Positions 42,212 through 50,954 of a DNA stretch of 64,000 bases are shown in pieces. The stretch spans positions 26,859 through 90,858 of the forward strand of contig DASRJW010000097.1 in assembly GCA_035649275.1 (NCBI GenBank), given 5' to 3'. Source of the stretch: Candidatus Krumholzibacteriia bacterium (GTDB lineage: Bacteria; Krumholzibacteriota; Krumholzibacteriia; G020349025). The notes under the pieces are model-generated. The model had not been told where the DNA came from, searched no databases, and worked only from the letters and a program-made list of their open reading frames with translations. A program made the translations under genes and the position numbers. Numbering within the stretch: the stretch's first letter is position 1; each line of letters opens with the position of its first letter.

Positions 42212-45200
42212 TCAGCGCAGCAGCAGCAGCCGGCGCGTGGCGCGCCGGCCTTCGCTTTCCAGGGCGGCGACGTAGAGGCCTGAGGCCACGGCGCGGCGGC
42301 GGTCGTCGGTGCCGTCCCAGGTGAGGCGGTGCGGTCCGGCCTCGAGCGTCCCGGTGACGAGAGTGCGGACGCGCTCGCCGCGCACATCGTAGACGACGAG
42401 TGAGGCGGGGGCGCGCCCGGGGAGATCGAAGACGATCTCCGTCGCCGGGTTGAAAGGATTCGGCCGGTTGGGGTGCAGGGCGAAGCGAAGCGCCGCGGCG
42501 CCGATGCTGATCTCGCGGCTCGTGGCGTCGCTGCCCCGCATCAGGGTCAGGCGATAGGTATACGCCTGCCCCGGCGAAGCCTCCTTGTCGATGTAGAGGT
42601 ACTCCTCCTGCGTGGGATCGGCGTCGACCGTGGCGAGGGGCTCGAAGCGCCCAGTCTGAGGCGTCGAGGCGCCCCCCATCAGAGCGCGGCTCAGGCGGAA
42701 GCGGTCGCCGGCGGCGAGCTCGCGCGCCTTCCAGCGCAGGTGGACGCCTTCTTCGGTGCGCAGGGCCTGCAACTCTTGCAAAGTCACCGGGACGGGCATG
42801 CCGGGATCGATCTCGATGTCGTCGACGTACCAGCCGGCGCCGCCCCGTGTGCCTTGCCAAGGTCCGCTGCAAGAGACGCGGAAGCGGAAGCGGATCCTCT
42901 GGCCAGTGAAGTTGGCGTAGTTGTTCTCGGAGACGTGCTCCTGCCTCCAGGCGTCGAAGTTTCCCGACCAGCACGGCCACCACTGCAAGGGATTGCCGAG
43001 CGCGAGGTAGCCGAACTGGTGCGTGTAGCCATCGTCCGATTCCACCAACCACCAGGTGTCCTGCGCCACCTCGACGGGATTGTCGGCGAACTGGATCTGC
43101 ACCACGGCGCCGTCCATGGCGCTGCCGTCGGTTTGCGGGGGTGCGGTACGGAGGTAATTGCGGTGGTTGAAACGCAGCTCCCATCCTTCCTTGAGCAGGA
43201 CCGCCGGCCCCTCCAGCACCGCGTCTTGTTCCAACGCCATCTCCCCCAAGCGCGGGTTGGTGCTGACGTTGGTGGGGCCCACCTTCCAGCAGAAGCGGCC
43301 GTTGGCGGTCGTATTCTGCCGCTCGTCGTGGTGCCATTCGTCCGTTCCTTCGATGCGGAGCGAGCGGTGCGTCCACAAGGGGTCGTCCCCCTCCGCGTCA
43401 TCGGTCTGCACCAAGGTGATCTGCATCTGGGTGAAACCCGAGGCGGGTGCATGGGTCACGTGCGGGGTCACCGCCACATCGCGGGCCACGATGCGGTAGT
43501 CGAGGTGATTCCCCACCTGCAGCTCCCCCGGCACCTGCAGCCGCGTCTCCCACACGTCCGTCGTGCCTTGGCGGACGAGGTCCTGCAGCGCCGTCGGCCC
43601 GCCTAGAGCGCCGTACTCCACTTGCACCTGCGCCACCGCGTGCGCATCGGTGACGACGGCGCGAAGCAGCGCCGGATCGGTGTTGCGCGAGTGCCGCAGC
43701 ACCGGAACGTGGGCGATGGTGGGCGGTGTCGTGTCGGGGGCGATGCGGAAGAGGAAGGACGCCGCCGGCGCGTCAGCAGGGAAGAAGGTTTCGTGCGACG
43801 AGAGCACCGTGGTGCCGCGCAGGTAGTAGCGCACCTGGCTGTCCAGCGGTTGGGGCGGAATGGCGGCGGTGAACTCCTCGTCCGTCCGCGTCATTTCGAG
43901 CTCTTGGAAGGGACCGCCGTTCACACTGTAGTGCAGGAAGACACGGACGTCGCCGAGCGTCGTCGGCAGGCTGCGCTGCTCGAGGGTGACGCGGGTGTGG
44001 ATGGGGATCGGCTGGGTCGGGTCCTCCACGTCCCCCTGGGGCAAGTGGGCGTAGCCCACCCAGGCCGGCACCGGATGGGTGCGGAAGTCGAGGCTGCCTC
44101 GGCCCAAGGTCTGGGTGGAGAAGAAGTCCCCGAGGGCGGCGCGCATGCGCACCAGCTTGTCCAGATCGGCCTGCGTCACCGGCGTGTCCGGCAGCGTGAG
44201 CAGCATGGTCGCGACCCGGAAGGACTTCTGCGCTTCTTCGTAGGCGGGGGAACGGACGCCGTTCGCCTCGTGCAGGCAGGGGAGATCGAAATCGATGCGC
44301 CCGCCGCTGCAGAGGACGCCGCTCACCGGCCCCGACTCGGGGGCCCAAGGGTTGCCGCGGGCGTCGACGCTGGGTGAGCAGTCGTACGGCGGTGCCATGT
44401 ACCAGAGCGAGCCGGCAGGAACCTCGGTTTCCGCCATCATTCCCATCAAGTAGAGATCCAAGGGGCTGTAGGCGATGGTGGGCGGGCCGGAGACGAAGTC
44501 CGGTGGCGTGCCCTCCCAGGCGTTGCCTTCCACCACCGAGGCGCGGGAATCGAAGAAGAAGGACCAGTGCACGCCACCCCGGCCGAGGAGCGCGTTTTCC
44601 GGGCCGCCCCCCGGGCACAAGCGCACCCGCGCCAGCCAGCGGTGGCCGATCTCGTGGGACATGAAGGTGGGCGGCGTGTAGTCGCGCCAGTAGATGCTGG
44701 TCATGCTGTCCGGATAACCGCGGACATCGGCCAGGTTGAGGACGCTCTGCAGGCTGCCGAGGGCGGTGCGGCCGGTGTAGTCCGGACCGTCGTTGAAGTG
44801 ATCGGTGCCGTAGATGTGTTTGTAGCCCAGACCCTCGACGGCGTTGGCCACGGCGAGATGGTAGGCGAGGAGCTGGCCGCCGGCGAGCTCGGCGTAGAAG
44901 TTGGTGAACAAGAGCAGAAAGTCGTACTCGTCGTCGTAGTCGTGGTAGAAGGCCTGCGCCGCTTCGAACGGGTCCACCTCCAGCGCGGTGTTGACGTTGA
45001 GGAAGACGAGGCGGCCGTCGTCGACGAGGACCGCCGTGTCCATGCTGTCCACGGCGGCGAGCCGGGTGGTCGTTCCCGCTCCCGGACCCCACGGCCAGGG
45101 GCCGGCCGTAGGCGCCGGCGCCGCAGCGAGTCCTTGGGAGGCGAGCGTGGCACGCAGGTCACGGCGTGCTGCATGCGCGCGCCGCAAGAGGGGGCGTAGG

Positions 45201-45403
45201 GCATCGTCGGCGCCGCAGGCGCCGCCGGCCTCGGCCATGGCGCGAGCGCGCGCCGCGACCTCGCTCTGGGCGAGCCGCCAGGCGGCGAAGTGGGGGTCGG
45301 ACTGTACGGTTCGAGATGGGGCGGCCGGGTCTGCACGCGCGGCGCCTGGAGGGACGGCGCCCGCCACGAGCGCCAGCACCCATGCCGCCATCCGCTGTCG
45401 CAA
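42212..45403 (-). CDS. Secreted HEIGH-motif metalloprotease-like protein with FlgD-type sorting tail
   Basis: A 1063-residue secreted protein. GGAGG five bases upstream fixes a TTG start at 45403, giving MRQRMAAWVLALVAGAVPPGAARA as signal peptide; the longer frame to 45493 lacks this. A zinc-protease motif FMSHEIGHRW lies at residues 248-257. The middle has several Ig-like/fibronectin-like modules. The last 85 residues are a FlgD-like domain: PNRPNPFNPATEIVFDLP, VVYDVRGERVRTL and LTWDGTDDRRRAVASGLY, the C-terminal secretion or anchoring tail of many FCB-group extracellular proteins. The substrate is unknown and a third zinc ligand is not obvious, so activity is not assured. Confidence 0.7.
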   Translation of the reverse strand: MRQRMAAWVLALVAGAVPPGAARADPAAPSRTVQSDPHFAAWRLAQSEVAARARAMAEAGGACGADDALRPLLRRAHAARRDLRATLASQGLAAAPAPTAGPWPWGPGAGTTTRLAAVDSMDTAVLVDDGRLVFLNVNTALEVDPFEAAQAFYHDYDDEYDFLLLFTNFYAELAGGQLLAYHLAVANAVEGLGYKHIYGTDHFNDGPDYTGRTALGSLQSVLNLADVRGYPDSMTSIYWRDYTPPTFMSHEIGHRWLARVRLCPGGGPENALLGRGGVHWSFFFDSRASVVEGNAWEGTPPDFVSGPPTIAYSPLDLYLMGMMAETEVPAGSLWYMAPPYDCSPSVDARGNPWAPESGPVSGVLCSGGRIDFDLPCLHEANGVRSPAYEEAQKSFRVATMLLTLPDTPVTQADLDKLVRMRAALGDFFSTQTLGRGSLDFRTHPVPAWVGYAHLPQGDVEDPTQPIPIHTRVTLEQRSLPTTLGDVRVFLHYSVNGGPFQELEMTRTDEEFTAAIPPQPLDSQVRYYLRGTTVLSSHETFFPADAPAASFLFRIAPDTTPPTIAHVPVLRHSRNTDPALLRAVVTDAHAVAQVQVEYGALGGPTALQDLVRQGTTDVWETRLQVPGELQVGNHLDYRIVARDVAVTPHVTHAPASGFTQMQITLVQTDDAEGDDPLWTHRSLRIEGTDEWHHDERQNTTANGRFCWKVGPTNVSTNPRLGEMALEQDAVLEGPAVLLKEGWELRFNHRNYLRTAPPQTDGSAMDGAVVQIQFADNPVEVAQDTWWLVESDDGYTHQFGYLALGNPLQWWPCWSGNFDAWRQEHVSENNYANFTGQRIRFRFRVSCSGPWQGTRGGAGWYVDDIEIDPGMPVPVTLQELQALRTEEGVHLRWKARELAAGDRFRLSRALMGGASTPQTGRFEPLATVDADPTQEEYLYIDKEASPGQAYTYRLTLMRGSDATSREISIGAAALRFALHPNRPNPFNPATEIVFDLPGRAPASLVVYDVRGERVRTLVTGTLEAGPHRLTWDGTDDRRRAVASGLYVAALESEGRRATRRLLLLR

Positions 45404-45478
45404 CCAAGCCTCCGTGACTTCCGGGGGGCTCGGTCGCAGTATACCATGCCCGCAGCCCGGACCCCGAGGAGAGCCGCC

Positions 45479-46603
45479 GTGCGCGTGCCGCAACTCGATC
45501 TACGCGCCCAATACGCGACGATCCGTGACGAGATCGAACCCTGCGTGTTGCGCCTCCTGGAGTCGCAGAGCTTCGTCCTCGGTGCCGAGGTGGAAGCCCT
45601 GGAGGCGGAGGTGGCGGCCTATACCCGCGCCGAGCATGCGGTGAGCTGTGCCAACGGCACCGATGCCCTGCTGCTGGCGCTCCTGGCCTGCGGCGTGGGA
45701 CCCGGGGACGAGGTGATCACCTCGGCTTTTTCCTTCATCGCCGCCGCCGAGGTCATCGCCTTCATGCGCGCCAAGCCGGTGTTCGTCGATATCGAGCCGG
45801 GAACCTTCAACCTCGACCCCGATGCGCTGGAGCGGGCGCTCGGCGCTCGCGTCAAGGCCATCGTGCCGGTGGACCTCTTCGGGCAGTGCGCCGACATGAC
45901 CGCCATCGCCGGGATCGCCGACCTGCACGGCGTCCCGGTGATCGAGGACGCGGCGCAGAGCCTGGGCGCCGAACACCGCGGCCGCCGTGCCGGCGAGATG
46001 GCGCCGTTCACCACCTTCAGCTTTTACCCCACCAAGAACCTGGGCGGATTCGGCGACGGCGGACTGGTGACGGCGCAGGATGCGGAGCAGGCGGCGCTGC
46101 TGCGGCGGTTGCGGGTGCACGGCGAAGCCGAGCGCTACGTGCACAGCGTGGTGGGAATGAACTCCCGGCTCGACGCCCTGCAGGCCGCGGTGTTGCGCCT
46201 CAAGCTCCGGCATCTGGATGATTGGACACGGCAGCGCCAGAGCCACGCCGCGGACTACACCCGTCGCCTCACCGCTCGCGGCCTCTCCGCCCAGGTGCAA
46301 CCGCCGCAGACGGCAGCAGACTCGACCCGCCACGTCTTCAATCAATACACCGTGCGCGCCGAGCAGCGCGACGCGTTGCGACAGCACCTGCAAGCCCAGG
46401 GTGTCGGCACCGCGGTGTACTACCCGATGCCGCTGCACCACCAGCCCTGCTTCGAAGGCCTCGGCGAGGTCTTGCTCCCGGAGAGCGAGCGCGCCGCCGC
46501 CGAGGTGCTGTCGCTGCCTCTCTATCCGGAGCTGAGCGAGGCGCAGCGCGAGTACGTGGTGGAGTGCATCGCGGACTTCTACGCCCGCGGGGGCGGCGGA
46601 TGA
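45479..46603 (+). CDS. DegT/DnrJ/EryC1 family PLP aminotransferase
   Basis: A 374-residue sugar aminotransferase-type enzyme that transaminates keto-sugar nucleotides with PLP. VPQLDLRAQYATI is the family start; GTDALLLALLA, DEVITSAFSFIAAAE, PVIEDAAQSLGAEH and FYPTKNLGGFGDGG (PLP Lys in PTK) are conserved. GTG at 45479 has GAGGAGAG about six bases upstream and is preferred over the ATG at 45446. No sugar-nucleotide dehydratase or glycosyltransferase is next to it, so its substrate is unknown. Its stop overlaps the ispD start as ATGA. Confidence 0.88.
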   Translation: MRVPQLDLRAQYATIRDEIEPCVLRLLESQSFVLGAEVEALEAEVAAYTRAEHAVSCANGTDALLLALLACGVGPGDEVITSAFSFIAAAEVIAFMRAKPVFVDIEPGTFNLDPDALERALGARVKAIVPVDLFGQCADMTAIAGIADLHGVPVIEDAAQSLGAEHRGRRAGEMAPFTTFSFYPTKNLGGFGDGGLVTAQDAEQAALLRRLRVHGEAERYVHSVVGMNSRLDALQAAVLRLKLRHLDDWTRQRQSHAADYTRRLTARGLSAQVQPPQTAADSTRHVFNQYTVRAEQRDALRQHLQAQGVGTAVYYPMPLHHQPCFEGLGEVLLPESERAAAEVLSLPLYPELSEAQREYVVECIADFYARGGGG

Positions 46604-47352
46604 GCGGCGTCCCGACCATGCGCTCCGCCACCGGAGCCATCCTGGTGGCGGCGGGACGGGGCGAACGCCTGGGCGGCCGTGTGCCGAAACAATTCCTCCC
46701 CTTCGCCGGCCGGCCGCTCTTCCTCCACGCCCTCGCGGTGTTGGCGGAGTCGCCGGAGATCGCTCGCACCGTCCTGGTGGTCCCGGCGGGTTGGGAGGAG
46801 CGTGCCGCCGAAGCGGTGGCGGCGGCGGCGTTGAGCGAGGCGGTGTCTGCGGTGGTCGCAGGGGGAGCGCGGCGACAGGACTCGGTGCGCCTCGGTTTGC
46901 AGGCCCTGCCCCCGGCGGTGACCCACGTTCTCGTCCACGATGCGGCGCGCCCCTTCCTCTCCGCGGCTCTGGTGGCGCGGACGGTAGCTGCCGCACGGCG
47001 TGCCGGCGCGGCGACCGCGGCGCTCCCGGTGGCGGAAACGTTGATGCGAGCCCAAGCCGCCGCCCACGTCGCGGCGGCACACGTCGATCGCACCGGGATC
47101 TGGGCAGTGCAGACACCGCAGGTCTTCACCGTCGATCTCCTGCGCGCGGCGCACGCCGCGGCGGAAGCCGACGGCTTCGAGGCGAGCGATGACGGCACCT
47201 TGGTGCTGCGTCTCGAGGCGAAGATCGAGTTCGTTCCCGGCGAGTGGTGGAATCTCAAGGTGACCGGGCCGGAGGACCTGCAACGGGCGCAGTGGATCTG
47301 GCGCGCCCACTCTCAAGGTTGGCTCGACGGCGCGGAAACGGCGGAGCGATGA
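46600..47352 (+). CDS. ispD: 2-C-methyl-D-erythritol 4-phosphate cytidylyltransferase
   Basis: A 250-residue enzyme of the non-mevalonate isoprenoid pathway, joining CTP to MEP. The nucleotide-binding start ILVAAGRGERLGGRVPKQFLP is the family signature, followed by GGARRQDSVRLGLQAL, VHDAARPF, and IWAVQTPQVF with ASDDGTL. The insert ETLMRAQAAAHVAAAHVDRTG is somewhat longer than usual. It overlaps ispF by four bases (ATGA), so the two are translationally coupled. Confidence 0.95.
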   Translation: MSGVPTMRSATGAILVAAGRGERLGGRVPKQFLPFAGRPLFLHALAVLAESPEIARTVLVVPAGWEERAAEAVAAAALSEAVSAVVAGGARRQDSVRLGLQALPPAVTHVLVHDAARPFLSAALVARTVAAARRAGAATAALPVAETLMRAQAAAHVAAAHVDRTGIWAVQTPQVFTVDLLRAAHAAAEADGFEASDDGTLVLRLEAKIEFVPGEWWNLKVTGPEDLQRAQWIWRAHSQGWLDGAETAER

Positions 47353-47837
47353 AGGTGGACTTCCGCATCGGTCAGGGCTGGGACGTCCATCGCCTCGATG
47401 CCGCGCGGCCCCTCGTCCTCGGCGGCGTCGAGGTGCCGAGCCCGCAGGGTGGGCTCGCGGGGCACTCGGATGCCGACGTTCTCGCCCACGCGCTGGCGAG
47501 CGCCCTCCTCGGCAGCCTCGCCCTCGGCGATCTCGGCACCCACTTCCCCGACTCGGATCCACGCTGGCGCGGCGTCTCCAGCCTGGAGCTCCTGCGCCGC
47601 GTGGTGGCGCTGGTGCACGAGCGCGGTTACCGCGTGCAGCACTGCGATTGCACCGTGATCGCCCAGGCGCCCCGTCTCGCCGAGCACCTGCCCCAGATGC
47701 GCCGCAACCTGGCGACGGTGCTGCAGGTGGAAGAGGACCGTGTTTCGGTGAAGGCCACCACGGCCGAAGGCCTCGGAGCGCTCGGGCGGGTGGAAGGCAT
47801 CGCGGCGCAGGCGGTGGCCCTCGTGGCGCCGGCTTGA
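47349..47837 (+). CDS. ispF: 2-C-methyl-D-erythritol 2,4-cyclodiphosphate synthase
   Basis: A 162-residue isoprenoid-pathway enzyme. The zinc site is visible in GQGWDVHRL, and GGLAGHSDADVLAHALASALLG and HFPDSDPRWRG are the family motifs; KATTAEGLGALGR is the conserved C-terminal region. It ends 19 bases before the convergent serA-like gene of the biosynthetic cluster, so the cluster boundary lies exactly here. Confidence 0.96.
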   Translation: MKVDFRIGQGWDVHRLDAARPLVLGGVEVPSPQGGLAGHSDADVLAHALASALLGSLALGDLGTHFPDSDPRWRGVSSLELLRRVVALVHERGYRVQHCDCTVIAQAPRLAEHLPQMRRNLATVLQVEEDRVSVKATTAEGLGALGRVEGIAAQAVALVAPA

Positions 47838-47856
47838 AGAGCGCCGGTGTGGGTCA

Positions 47857-48768
47857 TCACCGCAAGGCCCATCCATCTTCTTGCACACGCTCCAACTCCC
47901 GGTGGCGCTTGATCTTGTGGACGATGATCTCTCCGATGCGCAGGAGATTCTCCCGGGTGGACGCCCCGACGTGCGGGAGCATCAGGACGTTGGGTGCGTG
48001 GAGCAGCGGACAATCGGCCGGGGGCGGATCCTGGGTCCAGACGTCCGTGGCGTAGCAGCGCACGTGACCGCACTCGAGCGCCGAGGCCATGGCGGCCTCG
48101 TCGACGCAGCCGGCTCGTCCGGTGTTGACGATCACCACTCCGGCCTTGCATCTCGCGAGGCACTCGGCATCGAACATTCCACGCGTCTCGCTGGTCAACG
48201 GCGTGTGCAAGGAAATCACGTCAGCGCTGGAGAGCAGGGTCTCGAAGTCGACCAGCTCGGCGATGTCGCTTTCCTCCACATAGGCATCGAAGGCGAAGAC
48301 TCTCATTCCGAATGCCGTGGCGCGCTTGGCGACTTCCGAGCCGATGCGGCCGAGGCCGATCAGGCCGAGTGTCTTGCCGAACAGCTCGGTGCGATGGAGT
48401 TCCTTCTTGAGCCACCTTCCGGCTGCCATGCCGTTGTGGCCGACCACGAGCTGGTTCACGGCACTGAGCATCAGCGACATCGTGAGCTCGGCGACTGCGA
48501 TACTCGACGCCTCCGGCGTGCTGACCACCGCGATGCCCTTCTGCTCGGCGTACGCCCGGTCGACATTGTCGAGGCCGACGCCGCCGCGGATGATCAGCTT
48601 CAGCGCCGGAGATGCGTCGATGTACTCGCGGGTGCATTGTGTCCTGCTCCGAATCAGGAGGACCTCGGCCTCGGCCTGACGAGCTTGGTCCTCCGTTACC
48701 TCTACATTGAGAGCGCGCAGCCGGTCCGGCAGCGAGCTATGGAACGCGTCAGCAATCAAAACCAGCAA
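47857..48768 (-). CDS. serA: Short D-3-phosphoglycerate dehydrogenase (SerA-like)
   Basis: A 303-residue NAD-dependent 2-hydroxyacid dehydrogenase, most like the catalytic core of 3-phosphoglycerate dehydrogenase, the first step to O-phosphoserine. RGGVGLDNVDRAYAEQKGI, GLIGLGRIGSEVAKRA, NTGRAGCVDE (substrate Arg) and LPHVGAST (catalytic His) are visible. It ends after the catalytic domain and lacks the ACT regulatory domain of most SerA, so serine feedback is likely absent. The catalytic Glu of the usual EP motif is replaced by Asp (VWTQDPP). The TTG start has AAGGAGG six bases upstream. It is the last gene of the cluster, 67 bases after sbnA. Confidence 0.85.
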   Translation of the reverse strand: MLVLIADAFHSSLPDRLRALNVEVTEDQARQAEAEVLLIRSRTQCTREYIDASPALKLIIRGGVGLDNVDRAYAEQKGIAVVSTPEASSIAVAELTMSLMLSAVNQLVVGHNGMAAGRWLKKELHRTELFGKTLGLIGLGRIGSEVAKRATAFGMRVFAFDAYVEESDIAELVDFETLLSSADVISLHTPLTSETRGMFDAECLARCKAGVVIVNTGRAGCVDEAAMASALECGHVRCYATDVWTQDPPPADCPLLHAPNVLMLPHVGASTRENLLRIGEIIVHKIKRHRELERVQEDGWALR

Positions 48769-48835
48769 CGCAATCCTCCTTGGCTGGACTGAACGGCTCT
48801 TGCGGACTACGCCCGCCCCGCGTTCGAATGCGACG

Positions 48836-49852
48836 TCATCCCGATGCGCTCACCCTCATGTCTTCCTCCACGCCCAGCTGGAAGCGTCGCTGGAACCAGG
48901 GCTCGAGCGCCTCCACCCCGAAGTGCTCCATCACCCAGCTCGGCTGGTACACCGACTCGAGGTACCGCTCGCCGAAGTCCGGTGAGAGGGCCACCGCGGT
49001 GAGTCCGGGCTCGCCATTCTGTTCCAGCCAGTCGATCGCGGCGCTGACGACCGTGCCGGTCGACCCGCCGAACAGGAATCCATGCGCGGCCATGTGTCGG
49101 CAGGCGCGGATGGTGTCCGCCTCCTCCACGTAGATCAGCTCGTCGACGAAGGACTCGTCGACGATCTGGGGTCGCACGGCCGTGCCCAGTCCGGGAATCA
49201 GACGGGGAAGCGGTGGGCCGCCGAAGGTCACAGACCCGACGGCGTCCACCGCGACGACCCGTACCTGCCGATGCCACTCCCGCAGGTGCCGCGCACAACC
49301 CATCAGCGTGCCGCACGTCCCGGCTCCCACGAAGAGCACGTCCAGTTTCGGGAACGCCTTGGTGATCGCCGGCCCCGTCGTGCGGTAGTGCGCTTTCCAG
49401 TTGTTCGGATTGGCGTACTGGTTGAGCCACACATACCGGGGATCGGACTCCAACCGATCGCGGAGGAAGTCGAGGCGCGCGCCCAGGAGGCCGCCTTCAG
49501 GCGTCGGGACGGTGATGATGTGCACCTCGGTGCCGAGGGCCTCCATCAGCAGCCGGGTCGACGGGTTGCAGCGGGGGTCCGTCACGCACAGGAACCGATA
49601 GCCCCGACTCGCCGCAATCAGGCTGAGTGCCACGCCCAGATTCCCTGACGACGATTCAATCAGAATGGAGTCCGGCTTCAGAATTCCTTCCCTCTCGGCA
49701 GCGTCCACCATCGCAATCGCCGACTTGAGTTTGACCGACCCAGCGAGGTTGAAGCCTTCGCATTTCAGAAAGAGGGGTTGCCCGAAGATTGATTTGAGGT
49801 CGACGTAGAGGTCTTCTTCGTGGAATTCATAAGGAGTCGAGATGATTCTCAT
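48836..49852 (-). CDS. sbnA: SbnA-like N-(2-amino-2-carboxyethyl)-L-glutamate synthase
   Basis: A 338-residue PLP enzyme of the cysteine-synthase fold. In staphyloferrin B biosynthesis SbnA joins O-phospho-L-serine and L-glutamate to give ACEGA. The PLP Lys lies in NLAGSVKLKSA, the phosphate loop is SSSGNLGVALS, and GGSTGTVVSA binds the PLP phosphate; all follow the SbnA pattern rather than that of CysK. The ATG at 49852 follows GGAGGACACC; a TTG four codons up lies inside that ribosome site. The gene sits 27 bases after sbnB, the usual partner. Function is firm at family level; the substrate is inferred from pairing with sbnB and serA. Confidence 0.9.
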   Translation of the reverse strand: MRIISTPYEFHEEDLYVDLKSIFGQPLFLKCEGFNLAGSVKLKSAIAMVDAAEREGILKPDSILIESSSGNLGVALSLIAASRGYRFLCVTDPRCNPSTRLLMEALGTEVHIITVPTPEGGLLGARLDFLRDRLESDPRYVWLNQYANPNNWKAHYRTTGPAITKAFPKLDVLFVGAGTCGTLMGCARHLREWHRQVRVVAVDAVGSVTFGGPPLPRLIPGLGTAVRPQIVDESFVDELIYVEEADTIRACRHMAAHGFLFGGSTGTVVSAAIDWLEQNGEPGLTAVALSPDFGERYLESVYQPSWVMEHFGVEALEPWFQRRFQLGVEEDMRVSASG

Positions 49853-49879
49853 GGTGTCCTCCAAGGAGCAGAACGCCAG

Positions 49880-50950
49880 CTATCCGTGGCGCCGGACTTC
49901 GTGAAAGAAACCTTCGACGACGTGCAGCTCGCCCGCATTCGACAAACTGTCGTAAACGAACTTGCCCACGGCGAGGTCGAGCACTCCAAGCCCGAAAGGC
50001 GAGAACACTACCGGTCGGTCCGCCGGAACCTTCACTCGGCCGGCCATCACGTCGTCCAGGGTGCCCTGCAGAAAGTCCCGGTTGCCGGTCCGCTGCTCGA
50101 CCAGGTGTGGCGACGTGTCGGCCTTCAGGCAATGCTCGACGTCGTCGACGATGTTGGTCGACGACAACAGGATCTCCGGTGCGAGATCCCGCAGCGATAT
50201 GTGCAATACCAGAGGGTTGTGATCGAACCATGACACGTCGCTGACATGCGGTTGCCCCGCGACCGTGGCGAACACGATCATGTCGCTCGAGCGGATCAGC
50301 GCCTCGGCGCTGTCGTGCACGCTGATCCGGCCCGTCGCGCCCGAGCGCTCCAGGTAGCCACGGAAGCCAGCCGCACTTTCCCACGACAGGTCATGAATCC
50401 CGATGTCCTCGAACGACCATCCGGTACCCACCAGGAAGGTGTGAATGTAGCGGGCGATCAGGCCCACACCGAAGAACCCCACGCGCTTCGGGCGCGGCCG
50501 GTTGCCGCTCAGCCGGTCAGCAGCCAGCGCGGCCGACGCGGCCGTTCTCGTCGCGCTGATGATCGAGCTCTCGAGGCACGCGAATGGGTAGCCGGTGTCG
50601 TGGTCGTTGAGAATCAGGACGGCTGAGGCCCGTGGGATTCCCGCCGCCACGTTCTCGGGAAAGCTGGAGATCCACTTCAGGCCGTCCACCCGCACGTCTC
50701 CGCCGAGGGACGCCGGCAGCGCGATGATCCGGGAGGAAGGCCGGTCCGGAAAACGCAGGAAGTAGGACGGTGGGTTCACCGAGTCCCCGGCCCCATGAAG
50801 CCGGTACGTGGCTTCGACCAGATCGACGATCTGGCGTTCCTTTCCCTGCAGCGCCTGTTGGACCTGGCTCCCGGAGATCACCGAGAAGGGTGGTATGGAA
50901 ACGGCTGCGGGCGTTGCGGTTCCCTGCGTGGATGAACGGGATAGGGTCAT
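49880..50950 (-). CDS. sbnB: SbnB-like ACEGA dehydrogenase forming L-2,3-diaminopropionate
   Basis: A 356-residue enzyme of the ornithine cyclodeaminase / mu-crystallin family. SbnB oxidatively hydrolyses ACEGA with NAD+, releasing L-2,3-diaminopropionate (Dap) and 2-oxoglutarate. LKWISSFPENVAAGIPRA, DTGYPFACLESSIISATRTAASA, the Rossmann motif VGFFGVGLIARYI and HISLRDLAPE follow the SbnB pattern. Its 2-oxoglutarate product is the cosubstrate for the dioxygenase encoded directly upstream. The start is 4 bases from the dioxygenase stop. With SbnA it makes this a Dap-producing cluster. Confidence 0.9.
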   Translation of the reverse strand: MTLSRSSTQGTATPAAVSIPPFSVISGSQVQQALQGKERQIVDLVEATYRLHGAGDSVNPPSYFLRFPDRPSSRIIALPASLGGDVRVDGLKWISSFPENVAAGIPRASAVLILNDHDTGYPFACLESSIISATRTAASAALAADRLSGNRPRPKRVGFFGVGLIARYIHTFLVGTGWSFEDIGIHDLSWESAAGFRGYLERSGATGRISVHDSAEALIRSSDMIVFATVAGQPHVSDVSWFDHNPLVLHISLRDLAPEILLSSTNIVDDVEHCLKADTSPHLVEQRTGNRDFLQGTLDDVMAGRVKVPADRPVVFSPFGLGVLDLAVGKFVYDSLSNAGELHVVEGFFHEVRRHG

Positions 50951-50954
50951 TCCT

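Noticed and set aside
48836..49852. Cysteine synthase (CysK) assignment
   Set aside because: The fold is the same, but the GSVKLKSA and SSSGNLG motifs and the pairing with sbnB favour the SbnA group.
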